Counted from the first letter of the stretch, positions 26,507-36,021 are shown. The stretch: 64,000 nucleotides of DNA from Geoalkalibacter halelectricus (GCF_025263685.1 NZ_CP092109.1:2295001-2359000), one strand, 5' to 3'. Notes: a model not told the origin generated them from the letters alone. Made by a program: numbers and translations.

Positions 26507-27460
26507 ATGCAGCAGAGCAGACGGCTCGTCACGCACCGCATCGGCGTCGAAGCCCAGGCTCGCGGCGAACGTTTGGATCTTTTCCTGGCGCGGCGCATCG
26601 CCGGTGTCTCACGCAAGAAAATCAAGCGCGCCCTGGATGATAACCGCGTCAGCGTCGATGGCCGCGTGGTGCGCCGGGCCGGGCAGGTGCTGGTCGGCGG
26701 TGAGCAAATCGTCGCCGAGGTCGAGGTCGACGAGGCGCCTCCGCGACATACCCTGGAGATTATCTTTCAGGATCAAACCCTGCTCGCCCTGAACAAACCC
26801 GCCGGGTTGGCCGTCCATGGCGGCCCCGGCGCCGGCGCCAACGCCCTGGATCTGGTCAGGGAACGACTCGGCGCGAACGCCGCGCCCATCCTGCTGCACC
26901 GCCTCGATCAGGACACCAGCGGGGTGTTGCTTTTTGCCCTCGATGCGGCCGCCAATCGCGAGCTCGCGCGCCAGTTCAGTGCCCGCGAGGTGCAAAAAAC
27001 CTACCTGGCCCTTGTGTCAGGAGACCCTCCGGACAGCTTCGTGGTGGACAATCATCTCCAACCGAAAAAACGCGGGCGCACCCTCGCCGTGCGCAGCGGC
27101 GGTCTGGCGGCACAGACCTTTTTCACCACCTTGATGCGCGGCGAGGGTTTTGCCCTGGTCGAGGCCCGCCCGCGCACCGGGCGTACCCACCAGATCCGCG
27201 CTCACCTGGCAGGGGAAGGCTTTGCCTTGTTGGGGGATAGCCTCTACGGTGGCCCTGAATTCGTCGCCCTTAATGGACAAACCCTGGCCGTTGCACGCCA
27301 TCTGCTGCACGCCTGGCGTCTGCACATCCACCATCCGCTCAGCGGCGCGGCGCTGAGCCTGGAAGCCCCCATCCCGCAAGATTTCAAGGTGTTTCCGGAG
27401 GTGGAGTCGGTTTGCCGTTCGCTCCCTCCTCCCCACCGGGCTTGCGCGCCACCAGAATGA
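26507..27460 (+). CDS. RluA/RluD-family pseudouridine synthase
   Basis: Converts specific uridines of rRNA or tRNA to pseudouridine. The 317 residues have an S4 RNA-binding domain (about 15-75, ERLDLFLARRIAGVSRKKIK) and the catalytic domain with HRLDQDTSGVLLFA, whose Asp is the nucleophile, LNKPAGLAVHGG, and RPRTGRTHQIRAHL. The ATG at 26507 is favoured because AAGGA lies about seven bases before it; an ATG two codons earlier is too close to that site. It follows mtaB by ten bases. RluC or RluD specificity is not resolved. Its end overlaps the convergent methyltransferase gene by 77 bases. Confidence 0.9.
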   Translation: MQQSRRLVTHRIGVEAQARGERLDLFLARRIAGVSRKKIKRALDDNRVSVDGRVVRRAGQVLVGGEQIVAEVEVDEAPPRHTLEIIFQDQTLLALNKPAGLAVHGGPGAGANALDLVRERLGANAAPILLHRLDQDTSGVLLFALDAAANRELARQFSAREVQKTYLALVSGDPPDSFVVDNHLQPKKRGRTLAVRSGGLAAQTFFTTLMRGEGFALVEARPRTGRTHQIRAHLAGEGFALLGDSLYGGPEFVALNGQTLAVARHLLHAWRLHIHHPLSGAALSLEAPIPQDFKVFPEVESVCRSLPPPHRACAPPE

Positions 27461-28277
27461 TCTTGTTCTTGGGGCGCAGCAGCGGGGGGCGCATGCCCAG
27501 CAGCTCGTCGTAGCCCGCGCCCTGAGCCAGAACCTCAAATCCGGCCTGCTCGACGCATTGGGCGAGTTGTCGGGGGGTAAAAATCTGTTTGTGGCCGTAG
27601 GGCAGGGTGGAGTAGTAGCCGGGCAGGAACAGGGAAATGCGGCCACCGCTCAAGCGGTGGGCCCAGAGGCTGATGCGGTAGGGCAGCACCTCGCGCGACG
27701 GGGTGTCGAGAAACAGAACGCCCCCCGGTTTGAGCACTGTGAAGGTGCTCTGGATGGTCTCGGCGGGGAAATTGACGTGTTCGATGACATCCCACAGGGT
27801 GATCAGATCAAAGGTCGCGCGGTATTTGTCCCGCCAGATGGGCGATTCGACGGTCTGTCCCTCGAGGTGCAGATCGAATTTTTTCCGCGCGAACAAACGC
27901 CTCAGGCGGCTGGGCTCTATGCCTATCCCAAGGGCCTCGGCCGCGCGCAGCAACAAGAGAAACTGACCGACTCCGGCGCCGATGTCGAGGCAGCGTGTGC
28001 CGGGCAGGGAGCAGTATTTCTCCACCAAGCGCAGGCGCCAGACCAGCTCTCCTTCGCCGATACCCAATCGCTCCTCGATGTATTTCCAGGATTTTTCATC
28101 AAGCTCTTTGTGCTGTTCGGTCTCTGCGGGGGGCAGGGGATCGAGGTAGTCGATAAAGTGAAAATCGCACTCGCGGCAGACCTGTATGGTTGTCGAGGGC
28201 AGATGAATGGTCTGTGAAGCGGCCGAGGCGCCGCAGAGCTTGCAGTGGCGGGGTTCAAGGGAGCCGGGATTGGTCAT
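27384..28277 (-). CDS. Class I SAM-dependent methyltransferase with N-terminal zinc ribbon
   Basis: A protein of 297 residues. The N-terminus has two Cys pairs (CKLCGAS and VCRECDFHF, residues about 12-40) that can bind zinc. The methyltransferase fold follows with the SAM loop CLDIGAGVGQFLLLLR (about 100), acidic strand end IGIEPS, and DLITLWDVIEHVNFPAETI (about 150). This is the Methyltransf_23 type with a CxxC header seen in sugar or natural-product methyltransferases and in proteins of polysaccharide loci. The substrate is unknown. The start (ATG at 28277) has only a weak site; upstream codons in frame look non-coding. A small membrane-protein gene lies 16 bases upstream on the same strand. 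Confidence 0.8.
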   Translation of the reverse strand: MTNPGSLEPRHCKLCGASAASQTIHLPSTTIQVCRECDFHFIDYLDPLPPAETEQHKELDEKSWKYIEERLGIGEGELVWRLRLVEKYCSLPGTRCLDIGAGVGQFLLLLRAAEALGIGIEPSRLRRLFARKKFDLHLEGQTVESPIWRDKYRATFDLITLWDVIEHVNFPAETIQSTFTVLKPGGVLFLDTPSREVLPYRISLWAHRLSGGRISLFLPGYYSTLPYGHKQIFTPRQLAQCVEQAGFEVLAQGAGYDELLGMRPPLLRPKNKIILVARKPGGEEGANGKPTPPPETP

Positions 28278-28293
28278 GGGGTGATTCCGCGTA

Positions 28294-28527
28294 TCATCCC
28301 TGGTCTTTGCGCCAGGGCTGTTCGAGCCCGAGCTTGATTCCCAGCAGGATGGTGGGTAGCAGGTGGAAGAACAGGTCAAAGACATCGAGAGGACGAGTCA
28401 GGGTGCCCTGAAAAAGCATGCGCAATTTTTCGATCAGGTGCGGTTCGGGATAAAAGGGCGAAAGGCCCAGAATAATCGCGATGAAGATCAGAATCGGATA
28501 GTCGATTTGGGCCAGAAAGCGTCTCAT
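28294..28527 (-). CDS. Small two-helix membrane protein
   Basis: A protein of 77 residues with two hydrophobic helices (IDYPILIFIAIILGLSPF and FDLFFHLLPTILLGIKLGL) joined by the conserved-looking PEPHLIEKLRMLFQGTLTRP. Short proteins with this PEPHL.EKL.ML..GTLTRP.D pattern are common in related genomes and are sometimes labelled 'RND transporter', a label the size does not support. Function unknown. It probably shares a transcript with the methyltransferase downstream and is divergent from the gene at 28767. Confidence 0.65.
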   Translation of the reverse strand: MRRFLAQIDYPILIFIAIILGLSPFYPEPHLIEKLRMLFQGTLTRPLDVFDLFFHLLPTILLGIKLGLEQPWRKDQG

Positions 28528-28766
28528 TGCCGGCTCACTGAATTTCCGGCGCCGCAAAATCCCCTTGCTGGTCGCTTTTTCCTCGACCTGCGGGAAACGG
28601 TGCGAATCCGGAGCGGATGGTTGTTAAAGAATTTTACAACAACTTGGCACTTGTGCGATAATTCGAAATTATTTTTTGTGGCCGAAACGAGTGGTTCGAC
28701 CGGTTTTCGCGGCCCGGCGCGGCGGCAGTTTTTTGCCCCGGCAGCATTTTTTCGAGGTAAAACCTG

Positions 28767-29549
28767 ATGGTTGCGGATTTGACATTTCGCTGGCGTGAAA
28801 CCCAGCGGTTCCTGGCGGCGATTTTGACCAGCTCCCAGGGACGGGGCTTTTTGTTCGCCCACGCATTGAACAGCCTGTTGCTGGCCGTTCTGGTGTGGCT
28901 GGCGTTGTCACTGGCGCTGTTCGGCATGCTCGAAGGCTACGTCATGCGCCGGCGCATGATGGCCTTGAGTTTGGGATCGTTGTTTGTTTTTCTCACGGTT
29001 CTGCCCCTGGCAACCATGCCGTTTTTCTCGTTCAAGGACGTATGCAACCGCTTCGTGCGGATTCTGACGCGCCGCCGCCTGTTCGTCAACCTCAGCCGCC
29101 ACGTCTATTTTCGTCCGACGCTCAGTGGCGATATCTCCCTGCACCTGGCCAAGGCCCACACGGTTCTCGCCGAAAAGCGCCAACTGCTCGCTTCCGGGGC
29201 CCTATTGGGGCAAAATCCCAGCCGCCAACTCGCCTGTTCCCTGGCGCGCTCCATTCGTGATGCGGTGCGGCGGGCCCGACGACTGGTGCGCAACGGCATG
29301 CTCCAGCCCCAGCAGCAGATCGTCGGCGCCACCTACGGCTATCTGTTCGGTGCCGCAAAGAGCAAGCTGCGCCTGCGCCGCCGTGAGCCCTCGCGGTTTT
29401 CACGTTTTTTCAATGGGATATTTTATCGCTACGGCGCCCTTCACGCGGTTTATATGTACTACATCATTCACGACCGCTTGCCGGCCGCCTTTGACCCGGT
29501 TTACTTCGTCGCCAGTGTCGGTGAGGTGGTACGGGGCAAGGGCGGATAA
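28767..29549 (+). CDS. Hypothetical membrane protein with two helices and basic tail
   Basis: A protein of 260 residues that I do not recognise. Two hydrophobic segments (about 34-57 and 66-88) are followed by a strongly basic, Arg-rich cytosolic part (about 95-215, for example RRARRLVRNG and KLRLRRREPSR) and a closing YYIIHDRLPAAFDPVYFVASV segment. GAGGT eight bases before the ATG supports the start, and a terminator follows. The Arg-rich stretch could bind nucleic acid or lipid head groups; that is speculation. Confidence 0.65.
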   Translation: MVADLTFRWRETQRFLAAILTSSQGRGFLFAHALNSLLLAVLVWLALSLALFGMLEGYVMRRRMMALSLGSLFVFLTVLPLATMPFFSFKDVCNRFVRILTRRRLFVNLSRHVYFRPTLSGDISLHLAKAHTVLAEKRQLLASGALLGQNPSRQLACSLARSIRDAVRRARRLVRNGMLQPQQQIVGATYGYLFGAAKSKLRLRRREPSRFSRFFNGIFYRYGALHAVYMYYIIHDRLPAAFDPVYFVASVGEVVRGKGG

Positions 29550-29582
29550 GTACTCACCTTCACTCTGACTGTTTTCAACTTT

Positions 29583-29613
29583 CGCCTCTTGGGTCACCTG
29601 GGAGGCGTTTTTT
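29583..29613 (+). terminator. Terminator after the hypothetical membrane protein gene
   Basis: CGCCTC and GAGGCG pair around a 13-base loop and run into six T residues, 33 bases after the stop. Confidence 0.8.
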
Positions 29614-29663
29614 GGGGGCAATATTGATTCCAACCGGCAAGTCCATTCAGATCCAGGATTGGT

Positions 29664-32657
29664 ATGAATGAGCCAAATATAGCTAGATGTGCCGCCGATG
29701 CTGAGCAACAGCGTAGCGAGTTTTTCGAGTGCATGGACCGCATCAACCGGGTGATCCATCAATCCGATGATGTAGAACAAATGTTGTGGCGGGTGCTTGA
29801 GAGCGCTTTCGGTATGTTCGGCTGTGACCGCATCTGGCTTTTTTATCCTTGCGACCCCGAGGCGCCCACCTATCGCATTCCGGTCGAAATCACCCGCCCC
29901 GAGTACCCCGGTGCCCACGCACTTGATGTCGAGGTTCCCATGAAGCCCATGGGCGATCGCTTCTGCGCCAAGGTTTTGGCCGCCGACGGTCCGGTGGTGT
30001 TCGGCCCCGCGACCGATCCGCCGATCTTCCCCGAACTCTCGGAGCAGTTCGGGGTGCGCTCGCAGCTGTCCATGGCTCTCTATCCCCGGGTGGGCAAACC
30101 CTGGATGCTGGGCATGCATCAGTGCTCTCACGCCAGGGACTGGAGCGATGCGGAGCAACGCCTGTTCGAGGGCCTCGGCCGACGTATCGCCGAGGGCCTG
30201 AGCACCCTGCTGTTGCTGCGCGATCTGCGCCAGAGCCAGGAGCGTCTGGATTTGGCCGTCACGGGTTCGCGCGAGGGCCTCTGGGACTGGCCAGATCTGG
30301 ATCAGGACGCCATGTGGTGGTCACCCCGGGTTTATGAGATGTTCGGTTATCGGCCCGACGAACTTAAGCCCGCGCAAAGCACCCTGGTCGCCCTGGCGTC
30401 CCCTGAGGATCAGGCACGTTTTTGGCCCACCTTTCAGGCGTTTTTGAACTCCGACGAGTCGGTCTATGACTTCCAGTTCCGGGCGCGGAGCAAAGCGGGT
30501 GAAGAGTTGTGGATCGGCTCGCGCGGCCGTCTGGTGCGCGATTCAAAGGGTCGACCGCTACGCATGTCCGGAGCCTTCGAGGACATCACCCAGCGCCGGC
30601 GCGTTGAAGATGAGTTGGAATCCTATCGTCTACAGCTCGAACGTCTCGTGGATGAGCGCACCGCCGAATTGCAGCGCGCCAATGACCAGCTCAAGCGCGC
30701 CAACCGCGAACTCGAGCACGCCGGCCAAGAATTGCGCCACAGCGAGGAGCGCCTGCGGCTATTCATCAAGCATGCCCCCGCCGCCTTGGCCATGTTCGAT
30801 CGCGATATGTGCTATCTGGCCGCCAGCCATCGCTGGAAAAGTGATTTCGGCCTGGGGGACCGCGATCTCATCGGGCTTTGGGAATATGAGGTCTTTCCCG
30901 ACTTGCCCGACCACTGGAAAGAGGCGAATGATCGCGCCTTGGCCGGTGAGGTGACCAAGGTTGATGAGGATCGCTATGAGCGCCCCGACGGATCGGTGCA
31001 ATGGCTGCGCTGGGAAGCGCGCCCCTGGCACGATGCCGTCGGCGGGATCGGTGGCATCGTCGTGGCCTGCGAGGACATCACCGCCATCAAGATCGCGGAG
31101 CAGGCCCGACGCGACAGCGAGTCCCAACTGCAAATCCTCTTCGAAAAATCGCCCTTGAGCATCGTGCTGGTCGACCCGGCGGACATGCACTTTGTGCGCT
31201 TCAACGAGAAGGCCCATACCTCCTTGGGCTATTCCCGGGAGGAGTTCGCGCGGCTGCGCGTCTTTGATCTCGACAACCGCTACTCCGCCGAGGAAATCCG
31301 CGCCATCTTGCCCAAGTTGCAAAATAGTGACTGGCACCAGTTCGAATCCACGGCGCGCACCGCGGCGGGTGACACGCGCGATTTCCAAATCACCGGGCAG
31401 GTGGTCGAGATCGGCGGCAAGCTATTGCTGCTGCAGATTCTTGAGGATATTTCCGAGCGCAAGGCCATGGAGCGCGAGCTGCGGCAGGCCAAGGACTCGG
31501 CCGAAGAGGCCAGCCGCGCCAAAAGCGATTTCCTCGCCACCATGAGCCATGAGATCCGCACCCCATTGACGGTGGTCATGGCCGGCATTGAACATCTGCT
31601 GCACAATGCCGCGGACCCCCAACAAAAGGCCGTCCTGGAGATGGTCGACAATTCCGCCGAGCGGCTGCACATCCTCATCGAAGACATCCTCGATTTCTCC
31701 CGGATAGAGGCCCGGCGTCTCGAAATCCACCGAGAACCCTTCAATGTGCGTGATTGTCTTGACAAGACCCTGGAAATGTTTCGCATGCAGGCACGAGACA
31801 AAGGGCTTGAGCTGGCAACCGAAATTTCTCCGGATGTTCCCGACACCTTTTGCGGCGATGCCGACCGCCTGGCGCAGGTGCTGATCAATCTGGTTGGCAA
31901 CGCCGTGAAATTCACTCCCGCGGGACGGATCTCCGTGCGTGTCGGCAGGGATGCGCGAAACCTGTTGATCCATGTCGAAGATACGGGTATCGGCATCGCC
32001 CAGGATCAATTAGGACGCCTTTTTGAGAGTTTCAGTCAGCTTGACAGTTCTCTTACCCGCAAGTACGGCGGCACCGGGCTGGGGCTGGCCATCAGCAAGT
32101 CGCTGGCGGAGTTGATGGGAGGCAGCCTTTCGGTCTCAAGCGAGCAGGGCAAGGGCAGCACATTTTCTTTGACGCTGCCTTTGCAAGCGGCCCCCGGAGA
32201 AGGGGAATCGGCACCTTGCACGGAGGCTGTGTCGGTTGTCGAACCCTCACCCGCTCTGATTCTGCTCGTGGATGACGATCCTCAGGTGCGCAAGCTGGTC
32301 GGTTTGATCCTCGGGGGCGGCAACTGGCAGGTGACGACCGTGTCAAGCGGCGCCGAGGCCGTTGAGAGGGTTTTGGAACAACGGTTTGACCTGGTTCTGA
32401 TGGATCTGCAGATGTCCGGCATGGACGGCCTGGAAGCAACGCGCATTATTCGCGAGGCTGAAGCAAAAAGCGGCGCGCATACCCCGATTGTCGCCCTGAC
32501 CGCCCATGCCCGCGTCGATTACAAGGAGCAGTGCCTGGCGGCGGGCATGGATGACTTTCTCAGCAAGCCGGTGAGCAAGCAAAAACTTCGCGGTATGCTT
32601 GAAAAACACCTTCGCGACAGCGTCGAGGATGCGAGTTCCCTCTCTTGTGGTAGATAG
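29664..32657 (+). CDS. Large soluble hybrid histidine kinase (GAF, three PAS, HisKA, HATPase, receiver)
   Basis: A kinase of 997 residues with no membrane segment. Order: GAF-like domain (about 20-190), three PAS domains (about 195-320, 355-480, 485-610) separated by a coiled coil (about 315-360, [20 protein letters not shown]), HisKA ([20 protein letters not shown], near residue 630), HATPase ([25 protein letters not shown]) and a C-terminal receiver (about 870-990, [13 protein letters not shown] with Asp; FLSKPVS with Lys). All catalytic landmarks are intact. The end of phosphate flow may be an Hpt protein elsewhere. The cue is unknown; a GAF-PAS stack usually senses small ligands, redox or light. 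MgtC follows 36 bases on. Confidence 0.92.
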   Translation: MNEPNIARCAADAEQQRSEFFECMDRINRVIHQSDDVEQMLWRVLESAFGMFGCDRIWLFYPCDPEAPTYRIPVEITRPEYPGAHALDVEVPMKPMGDRFCAKVLAADGPVVFGPATDPPIFPELSEQFGVRSQLSMALYPRVGKPWMLGMHQCSHARDWSDAEQRLFEGLGRRIAEGLSTLLLLRDLRQSQERLDLAVTGSREGLWDWPDLDQDAMWWSPRVYEMFGYRPDELKPAQSTLVALASPEDQARFWPTFQAFLNSDESVYDFQFRARSKAGEELWIGSRGRLVRDSKGRPLRMSGAFEDITQRRRVEDELESYRLQLERLVDERTAELQRANDQLKRANRELEHAGQELRHSEERLRLFIKHAPAALAMFDRDMCYLAASHRWKSDFGLGDRDLIGLWEYEVFPDLPDHWKEANDRALAGEVTKVDEDRYERPDGSVQWLRWEARPWHDAVGGIGGIVVACEDITAIKIAEQARRDSESQLQILFEKSPLSIVLVDPADMHFVRFNEKAHTSLGYSREEFARLRVFDLDNRYSAEEIRAILPKLQNSDWHQFESTARTAAGDTRDFQITGQVVEIGGKLLLLQILEDISERKAMERELRQAKDSAEEASRAKSDFLATMSHEIRTPLTVVMAGIEHLLHNAADPQQKAVLEMVDNSAERLHILIEDILDFSRIEARRLEIHREPFNVRDCLDKTLEMFRMQARDKGLELATEISPDVPDTFCGDADRLAQVLINLVGNAVKFTPAGRISVRVGRDARNLLIHVEDTGIGIAQDQLGRLFESFSQLDSSLTRKYGGTGLGLAISKSLAELMGGSLSVSSEQGKGSTFSLTLPLQAAPGEGESAPCTEAVSVVEPSPALILLVDDDPQVRKLVGLILGGGNWQVTTVSSGAEAVERVLEQRFDLVLMDLQMSGMDGLEATRIIREAEAKSGAHTPIVALTAHARVDYKEQCLAAGMDDFLSKPVSKQKLRGMLEKHLRDSVEDASSLSCGR

Positions 32658-32693
32658 TAAGAGTAGAGCTGTTAACGCGAAGGTGAACGCGGC

Positions 32694-33398
32694 ATGTTTT
32701 CTTCTCCCTATCTTTTTGGCAGTTATGAGCTGGCCGTGCTGCTCAAGATCCTGTTGGCGGCGGTCGGCGGCGGGCTGATCGGCATCGAGCGCGAACGGCA
32801 CGGTCGCCCCGCGGGGCTGCGCACGCATCTGCTGGTGGCCGTGGGCGCCTGCCTGATGATGATCGTCTCTGAATCCTTTTACCTCAAATACGGAGGGCTG
32901 GAAGCAGAGATGACCGCGACCCGACTCGATCCGGCGCGCGTGGCGGCGCAGATCGTCACGGGGATCGGTTTTATCGGCGCCGGGGTCATCATCAAGGAAG
33001 GGCTCGCGGTGCGCGGCCTGACCACCGCCGCTTCCCTGTGGCTGGTGGCCGGCCTCGGCATGGCCTTCGGCGCGGGACTGATCTGGCCGGGAATGGTGGC
33101 AACCGCTGTTGCGCTGTTCGGGCTCGTAGTTCTTAAACGGTTTGAGCCTAGCATCCCCAAGGATCGTTATCTTCATTTGACCCTGACCACCGACAGGGTT
33201 CCCGATGTCTACCCCGAAATCGAGAGAACTCTTTGCGAAAAAAAAATGATAATTCGCGCACTCGGTTCGACGATTGATCTCGAGAGTCAAACGACCGTTT
33301 ACCGCTTAACCCTCACTCAGCACGGCACGCGAGTTAGCAGGGATCTGGCTTCCATCCTTTCCGAACTACCAGGCATCCGAAAAATAACCTTCGATTAA
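32694..33398 (+). CDS. MgtC/SapB-family membrane protein
   Basis: A protein of 234 residues with about five helices and a C-terminal ACT-like cytosolic domain (about 160-234). The MgtC core is clear: GGGLIGIERERHGRPAGLRT, TGIGFIGAGVIIKEG and VRGLTTAASLW. MgtC proteins are linked to growth in low Mg2+ and to inhibition of the F-type ATPase in pathogens; in free-living bacteria the role is less defined. It lies 36 bases after the hybrid kinase and may be co-transcribed. AAGGTG precedes the ATG by seven bases. Confidence 0.9.
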   Translation: MFSSPYLFGSYELAVLLKILLAAVGGGLIGIERERHGRPAGLRTHLLVAVGACLMMIVSESFYLKYGGLEAEMTATRLDPARVAAQIVTGIGFIGAGVIIKEGLAVRGLTTAASLWLVAGLGMAFGAGLIWPGMVATAVALFGLVVLKRFEPSIPKDRYLHLTLTTDRVPDVYPEIERTLCEKKMIIRALGSTIDLESQTTVYRLTLTQHGTRVSRDLASILSELPGIRKITFD

Positions 33399-33526
33399 AG
33401 TCTTTCCATATCAGCGTTTTTTACTTCCTCGCCCCCTCCGGTCTTCGCCATTTCTGGTAAAGTTCCTCCATGCTCATGCGGGTTTTGCCGTAAACATTCG
33501 AACGATGCTGAGACAGGGAGGACGCC

Positions 33527-34054
33527 ATGAAAAAGCCCCATGCACCCTTGGTTTTTGTATTGGCATTTGTTGTGGTGGCAAGCTGGTCGGTCCAGGCACA
33601 GGGATGGTCCAGGGAGGGTTTTGACGACCGCGGTTCAGGTTCGGGTTGGGATGGCGGGAGCTTCAGCGGGAGTTGGGCGGCGATTTTCAATGGTGCTCCC
33701 ACCGAGGAAGCCTGCCGTGAATGCCATGAAGATTTACGAAGTTTCCCGCGTTTGGAGTTTCTCAATCCCGATAAGCATCATCTTTTTCTCGGCCAGCAAA
33801 TTCCCCAATCCACAGTCGCGCCCAATGGGCAGGTCGGTGGGGTTTACGATTGCTTCTCTTGTCACGTGGTCGAGCAGTTCGGTGATGTTTTCCAGGTGAT
33901 AACCGTGCGTAATTGTCTTCAATGCCACACTCGTCAAACTGTGACGGGCAGTCCACGAAGCAGCAATGTTCACCACTTAAGAGATATCCTCCGGCATTAT
34001 TCCTGTGGTGATTGTCACGATTTCGGTGACAGACGGGGCGGATGGGGCAGATAG
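33527..34054 (+). CDS. Periplasmic tetraheme c-type cytochrome
   Basis: A secreted protein of 175 residues with a signal peptide (KKPHAPLVFVLAFVVVASWS, cut after VQAQ) and four CxxCH haem-binding sites: CRECH (about 63), CFSCH (about 109), CLQCH (about 130) and CGDCH (about 160). Further His (KHHLF, NVHHL, RHYS) can serve as distal ligands. After the signal the sequence is Gly/Ser/Trp-rich with no haem for 35 residues. It is not a close match to PpcA-type or NapC-type cytochromes, so its partner is unknown. GGGAGG precedes the ATG. Electron transfer in the periplasm or to the outside is the likely role. Confidence 0.88.
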   Translation: MKKPHAPLVFVLAFVVVASWSVQAQGWSREGFDDRGSGSGWDGGSFSGSWAAIFNGAPTEEACRECHEDLRSFPRLEFLNPDKHHLFLGQQIPQSTVAPNGQVGGVYDCFSCHVVEQFGDVFQVITVRNCLQCHTRQTVTGSPRSSNVHHLRDILRHYSCGDCHDFGDRRGGWGR

Positions 34055-34258
34055 TGTAAATTAATTCGACACATGTCTCAATTCACCCTGAGCGGGTTAT
34101 GTGGCTCCGGGTTGTTCAATTTTCTCTTGTAATTTAAGCATGTTTTGCCATGTTTGTCGAAGTAGGGAATGTGTGGCGATTTGTCGGAATTTTTTACACC
34201 TTCTTGGGTGAGTGTGTAAGGTTTCTCAAAAAAGTTAATAAAAACAAGCCCTTGGTGA

Positions 34259-34275
34259 TTGGTGCGTTTTTTGCT
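34259..34275 (+). promoter_or_regulatory. Sigma-54 promoter of the PEP-CTERM gene
   Basis: TTGGTGCGTTTTTTGCT has the GG and GC doublets (34261 and 34273) exactly ten bases apart and the -12 box TTGCT. The match to TGGCACG-N4-TTGCW differs at two places. It lies 57 bases before the GTG start. PEP-CTERM genes are known to be under sigma-54 with PrsK/PrsR in several species. Confidence 0.65.
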
Positions 34276-34330
34276 ATAAAATTGGCTTAGATATGGTCTA
34301 ATTTTTACGTCCATGAAAATAGGAGGGTTT

Positions 34331-35098
34331 GTGAAAAAAACATTGTTTTTTGTCCTTGGCTTGTTCGCTTTGGTGGCTCTGAATGTTAATTCCGGCAACG
34401 CGGCCCTTATCGCCCAATACACTTTTGACGACTTCTCTCTGTCGGATTCCAGCGGCTCCGCAACCGCCTACAACCTGACGGCGGTTGGCGCGGCGCCGAA
34501 TCTGTCCAAGCAGGCCTATTTTTCCGATGGGTCGGCCGACAACTACCTGCAGGTGGCCGGTCCCGGCGGCATGCCGGATTGGACCCTGTCCCTGTGGGTC
34601 AACACCCGAGTCATCGATCAGGGCACCTTCAAGGCGCTGTTCAGCAACAATATCGACGCCAATGCGGATTTCTCCTGGCAGATCGACAGCCACAACGGCG
34701 AGTACCGTCTGGTGTCGCGCACAACGACGAACAACCCGACAATCATCATCGGCGCTCCGACTTTCGATACCTGGGAAAACATCATCGTGCAGAAATTCGG
34801 CGGCAATAACGCGCGGGTTTTCTTCAACGGAGATCTGGTAGGGTTGACCGGCTTCAATCCCGGTGGTCTGCAGAATTTCCGCATCGGTATCAATCGCAAT
34901 TCCAATCAGTCCTTCCTGGGCTACCTCGACAACATTCAGATCTGGGACGACAGCCAGGTTGATCCCTGGGCGATTTTCCAGGCGGGGCCCGGAGCGCACC
35001 GGGTTGACCCCATCCCCGAACCCTCCACGCTGCTTCTTCTGGGCGGCGGACTGCTCGGGGTAGCGTTCTGGCGGCGTCGCCAGGGAAGAACATCCTGA
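34331..35098 (+). CDS. PEP-CTERM-sorted LamG-like surface protein
   Basis: An exported protein of 255 residues: signal peptide (KKTLFFVLGLFALVALNVNS, cut near GNAA), a concanavalin/LamG-like beta-sandwich (about 25-220; TLSLWVNTRV, WENIIVQKFGGNNARVFFNG, LDNIQIWD), and a PEP-CTERM tail (PIPEPSTLLLLGGGLLGVAF with following RRRQGR). That tail is recognised by an exosortase (EpsH/XrtA) and removed during export of exopolysaccharide-linked proteins. GTG at 34331 is preferred because AGGAGG lies just before it and KK then opens the signal; an ATG six codons earlier overlaps that site. No exosortase gene is in the window. Confidence 0.88.
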   Translation: MKKTLFFVLGLFALVALNVNSGNAALIAQYTFDDFSLSDSSGSATAYNLTAVGAAPNLSKQAYFSDGSADNYLQVAGPGGMPDWTLSLWVNTRVIDQGTFKALFSNNIDANADFSWQIDSHNGEYRLVSRTTTNNPTIIIGAPTFDTWENIIVQKFGGNNARVFFNGDLVGLTGFNPGGLQNFRIGINRNSNQSFLGYLDNIQIWDDSQVDPWAIFQAGPGAHRVDPIPEPSTLLLLGGGLLGVAFWRRRQGRTS

Positions 35099-35130
35099 TT
35101 CAACCGGTTTCAATATACCAATGCCATATC

Positions 35131-35166
35131 AAAAAGGTCGCCTCCGCGGAGCGCGACCTTTTTTTT
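35131..35166 (+). terminator. Terminator of the PEP-CTERM gene
   Basis: AAAAAGGTCGC pairs with GCGACC followed by eight T residues, with a CTCCGCGGAG palindrome in the loop. A classic terminator, also usable for the convergent nitrilase gene. Confidence 0.9.
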
Positions 35167-35208
35167 ACCACGGCCGACACCGAATCACGGCAGGGCTGCG
35201 GGGAATTT

Positions 35209-36021
35209 TTAATAAAGGCGCCGATGGGTCAGGGCGGGCAGTTGTTTGCGCACCTGATGGACGCGTTGCAGGTCGATGTCGGCAAGGACGACCTCTCCTT
35301 CGGTTGCTCGCTGATTGGTGGCCTGCGCCACCACCAGGCCCCAGGGATCGACAATCATGCTGTGCCCGAAGGTTTCGCGTCCCCCGGGATGGCGACCGAT
35401 TTGGGCCGCGGCCAGGACATAGGCCTGGTTTTCCACGGCGCGGGCCCGCAGCAGCAATTCCCAGTGTGCCTGGCCGGTGGGTACGGTGAAGGCCGAGGGA
35501 ATGCAAAGCAATTGCGCACCCAGGGCGGCATAGTGACGGTAGAGTTCGGGAAAACGCAGGTCGTAACAGATGCTCAGGCCCACAAGCCAGTCCTCCAGAT
35601 CCAGCACCACCGGTTGGCTGCCCGGTTGAATGCGGGCCGATTCGTGATAACTGCGATCGGGCAGGTCGCCATCGAAGAGGTGGATTTTGTCGTACAGGGC
35701 CACTTGTTCGCCGTCGGCGGAGAAAACCACACAGGTGTTGCGCAGCAACTCGCCCTCGCCCGGCAGCAGCAAAGATCCGCCGATGAGGGTCAGAGCGTGA
35801 CGCCGGGCCTGGTCGGCCAGAAACGGCAGAACCACCTGGCGCGCGAGCACCTCGGCAAAATGTCTCTTGCGGTCATCGTCGGGGTGGAAAAAGGCAAACA
35901 TTTCTGGAAGCAGGGCCAGCTTCGCCCCCTTGGCCGCGGCCTCGTCAAGCAACGCCGAGACAACGGCCAGGTTGGCTTCGACCCGATCCCCGGAACTAAG
36001 CTGCAGGCAGGCGACGCGCAT
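35209..36021 (-). CDS. Carbon-nitrogen hydrolase (nitrilase superfamily, Nit/omega-amidase-like)
   Basis: A hydrolase of 270 residues for amide C-N bonds. The catalytic triad is plain: Glu in LLPEMFAFF, Lys in LYDKIHLFD and Cys in LSICYDLRFPELYR. IHLFDGDLPDRSYHES and the Cys motif are like Nit1/Nit2, deaminated-glutathione or omega-amidases rather than true nitrilases. Substrate therefore probably a deaminated glutathione or 2-oxoglutaramate-type amide, by family. GGAG seven bases before the ATG decides the start. It is a one-gene unit reading towards the PEP-CTERM gene. Confidence 0.88.
   Translation of the reverse strand: MRVACLQLSSGDRVEANLAVVSALLDEAAAKGAKLALLPEMFAFFHPDDDRKRHFAEVLARQVVLPFLADQARRHALTLIGGSLLLPGEGELLRNTCVVFSADGEQVALYDKIHLFDGDLPDRSYHESARIQPGSQPVVLDLEDWLVGLSICYDLRFPELYRHYAALGAQLLCIPSAFTVPTGQAHWELLLRARAVENQAYVLAAAQIGRHPGGRETFGHSMIVDPWGLVVAQATNQRATEGEVVLADIDLQRVHQVRKQLPALTHRRLY

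Noticed and set aside
28294-28557. 'RND transporter' label for the small two-helix protein
   Set aside because: At about 77 residues it cannot be an RND pump; the label would be misleading.
34055-34312. Leader of the PEP-CTERM gene checked for a c-di-GMP (GEMM) riboswitch
   Set aside because: No GCAAAGCC-type core or paired stems of that class were found; the sigma-54 element explains the region better.
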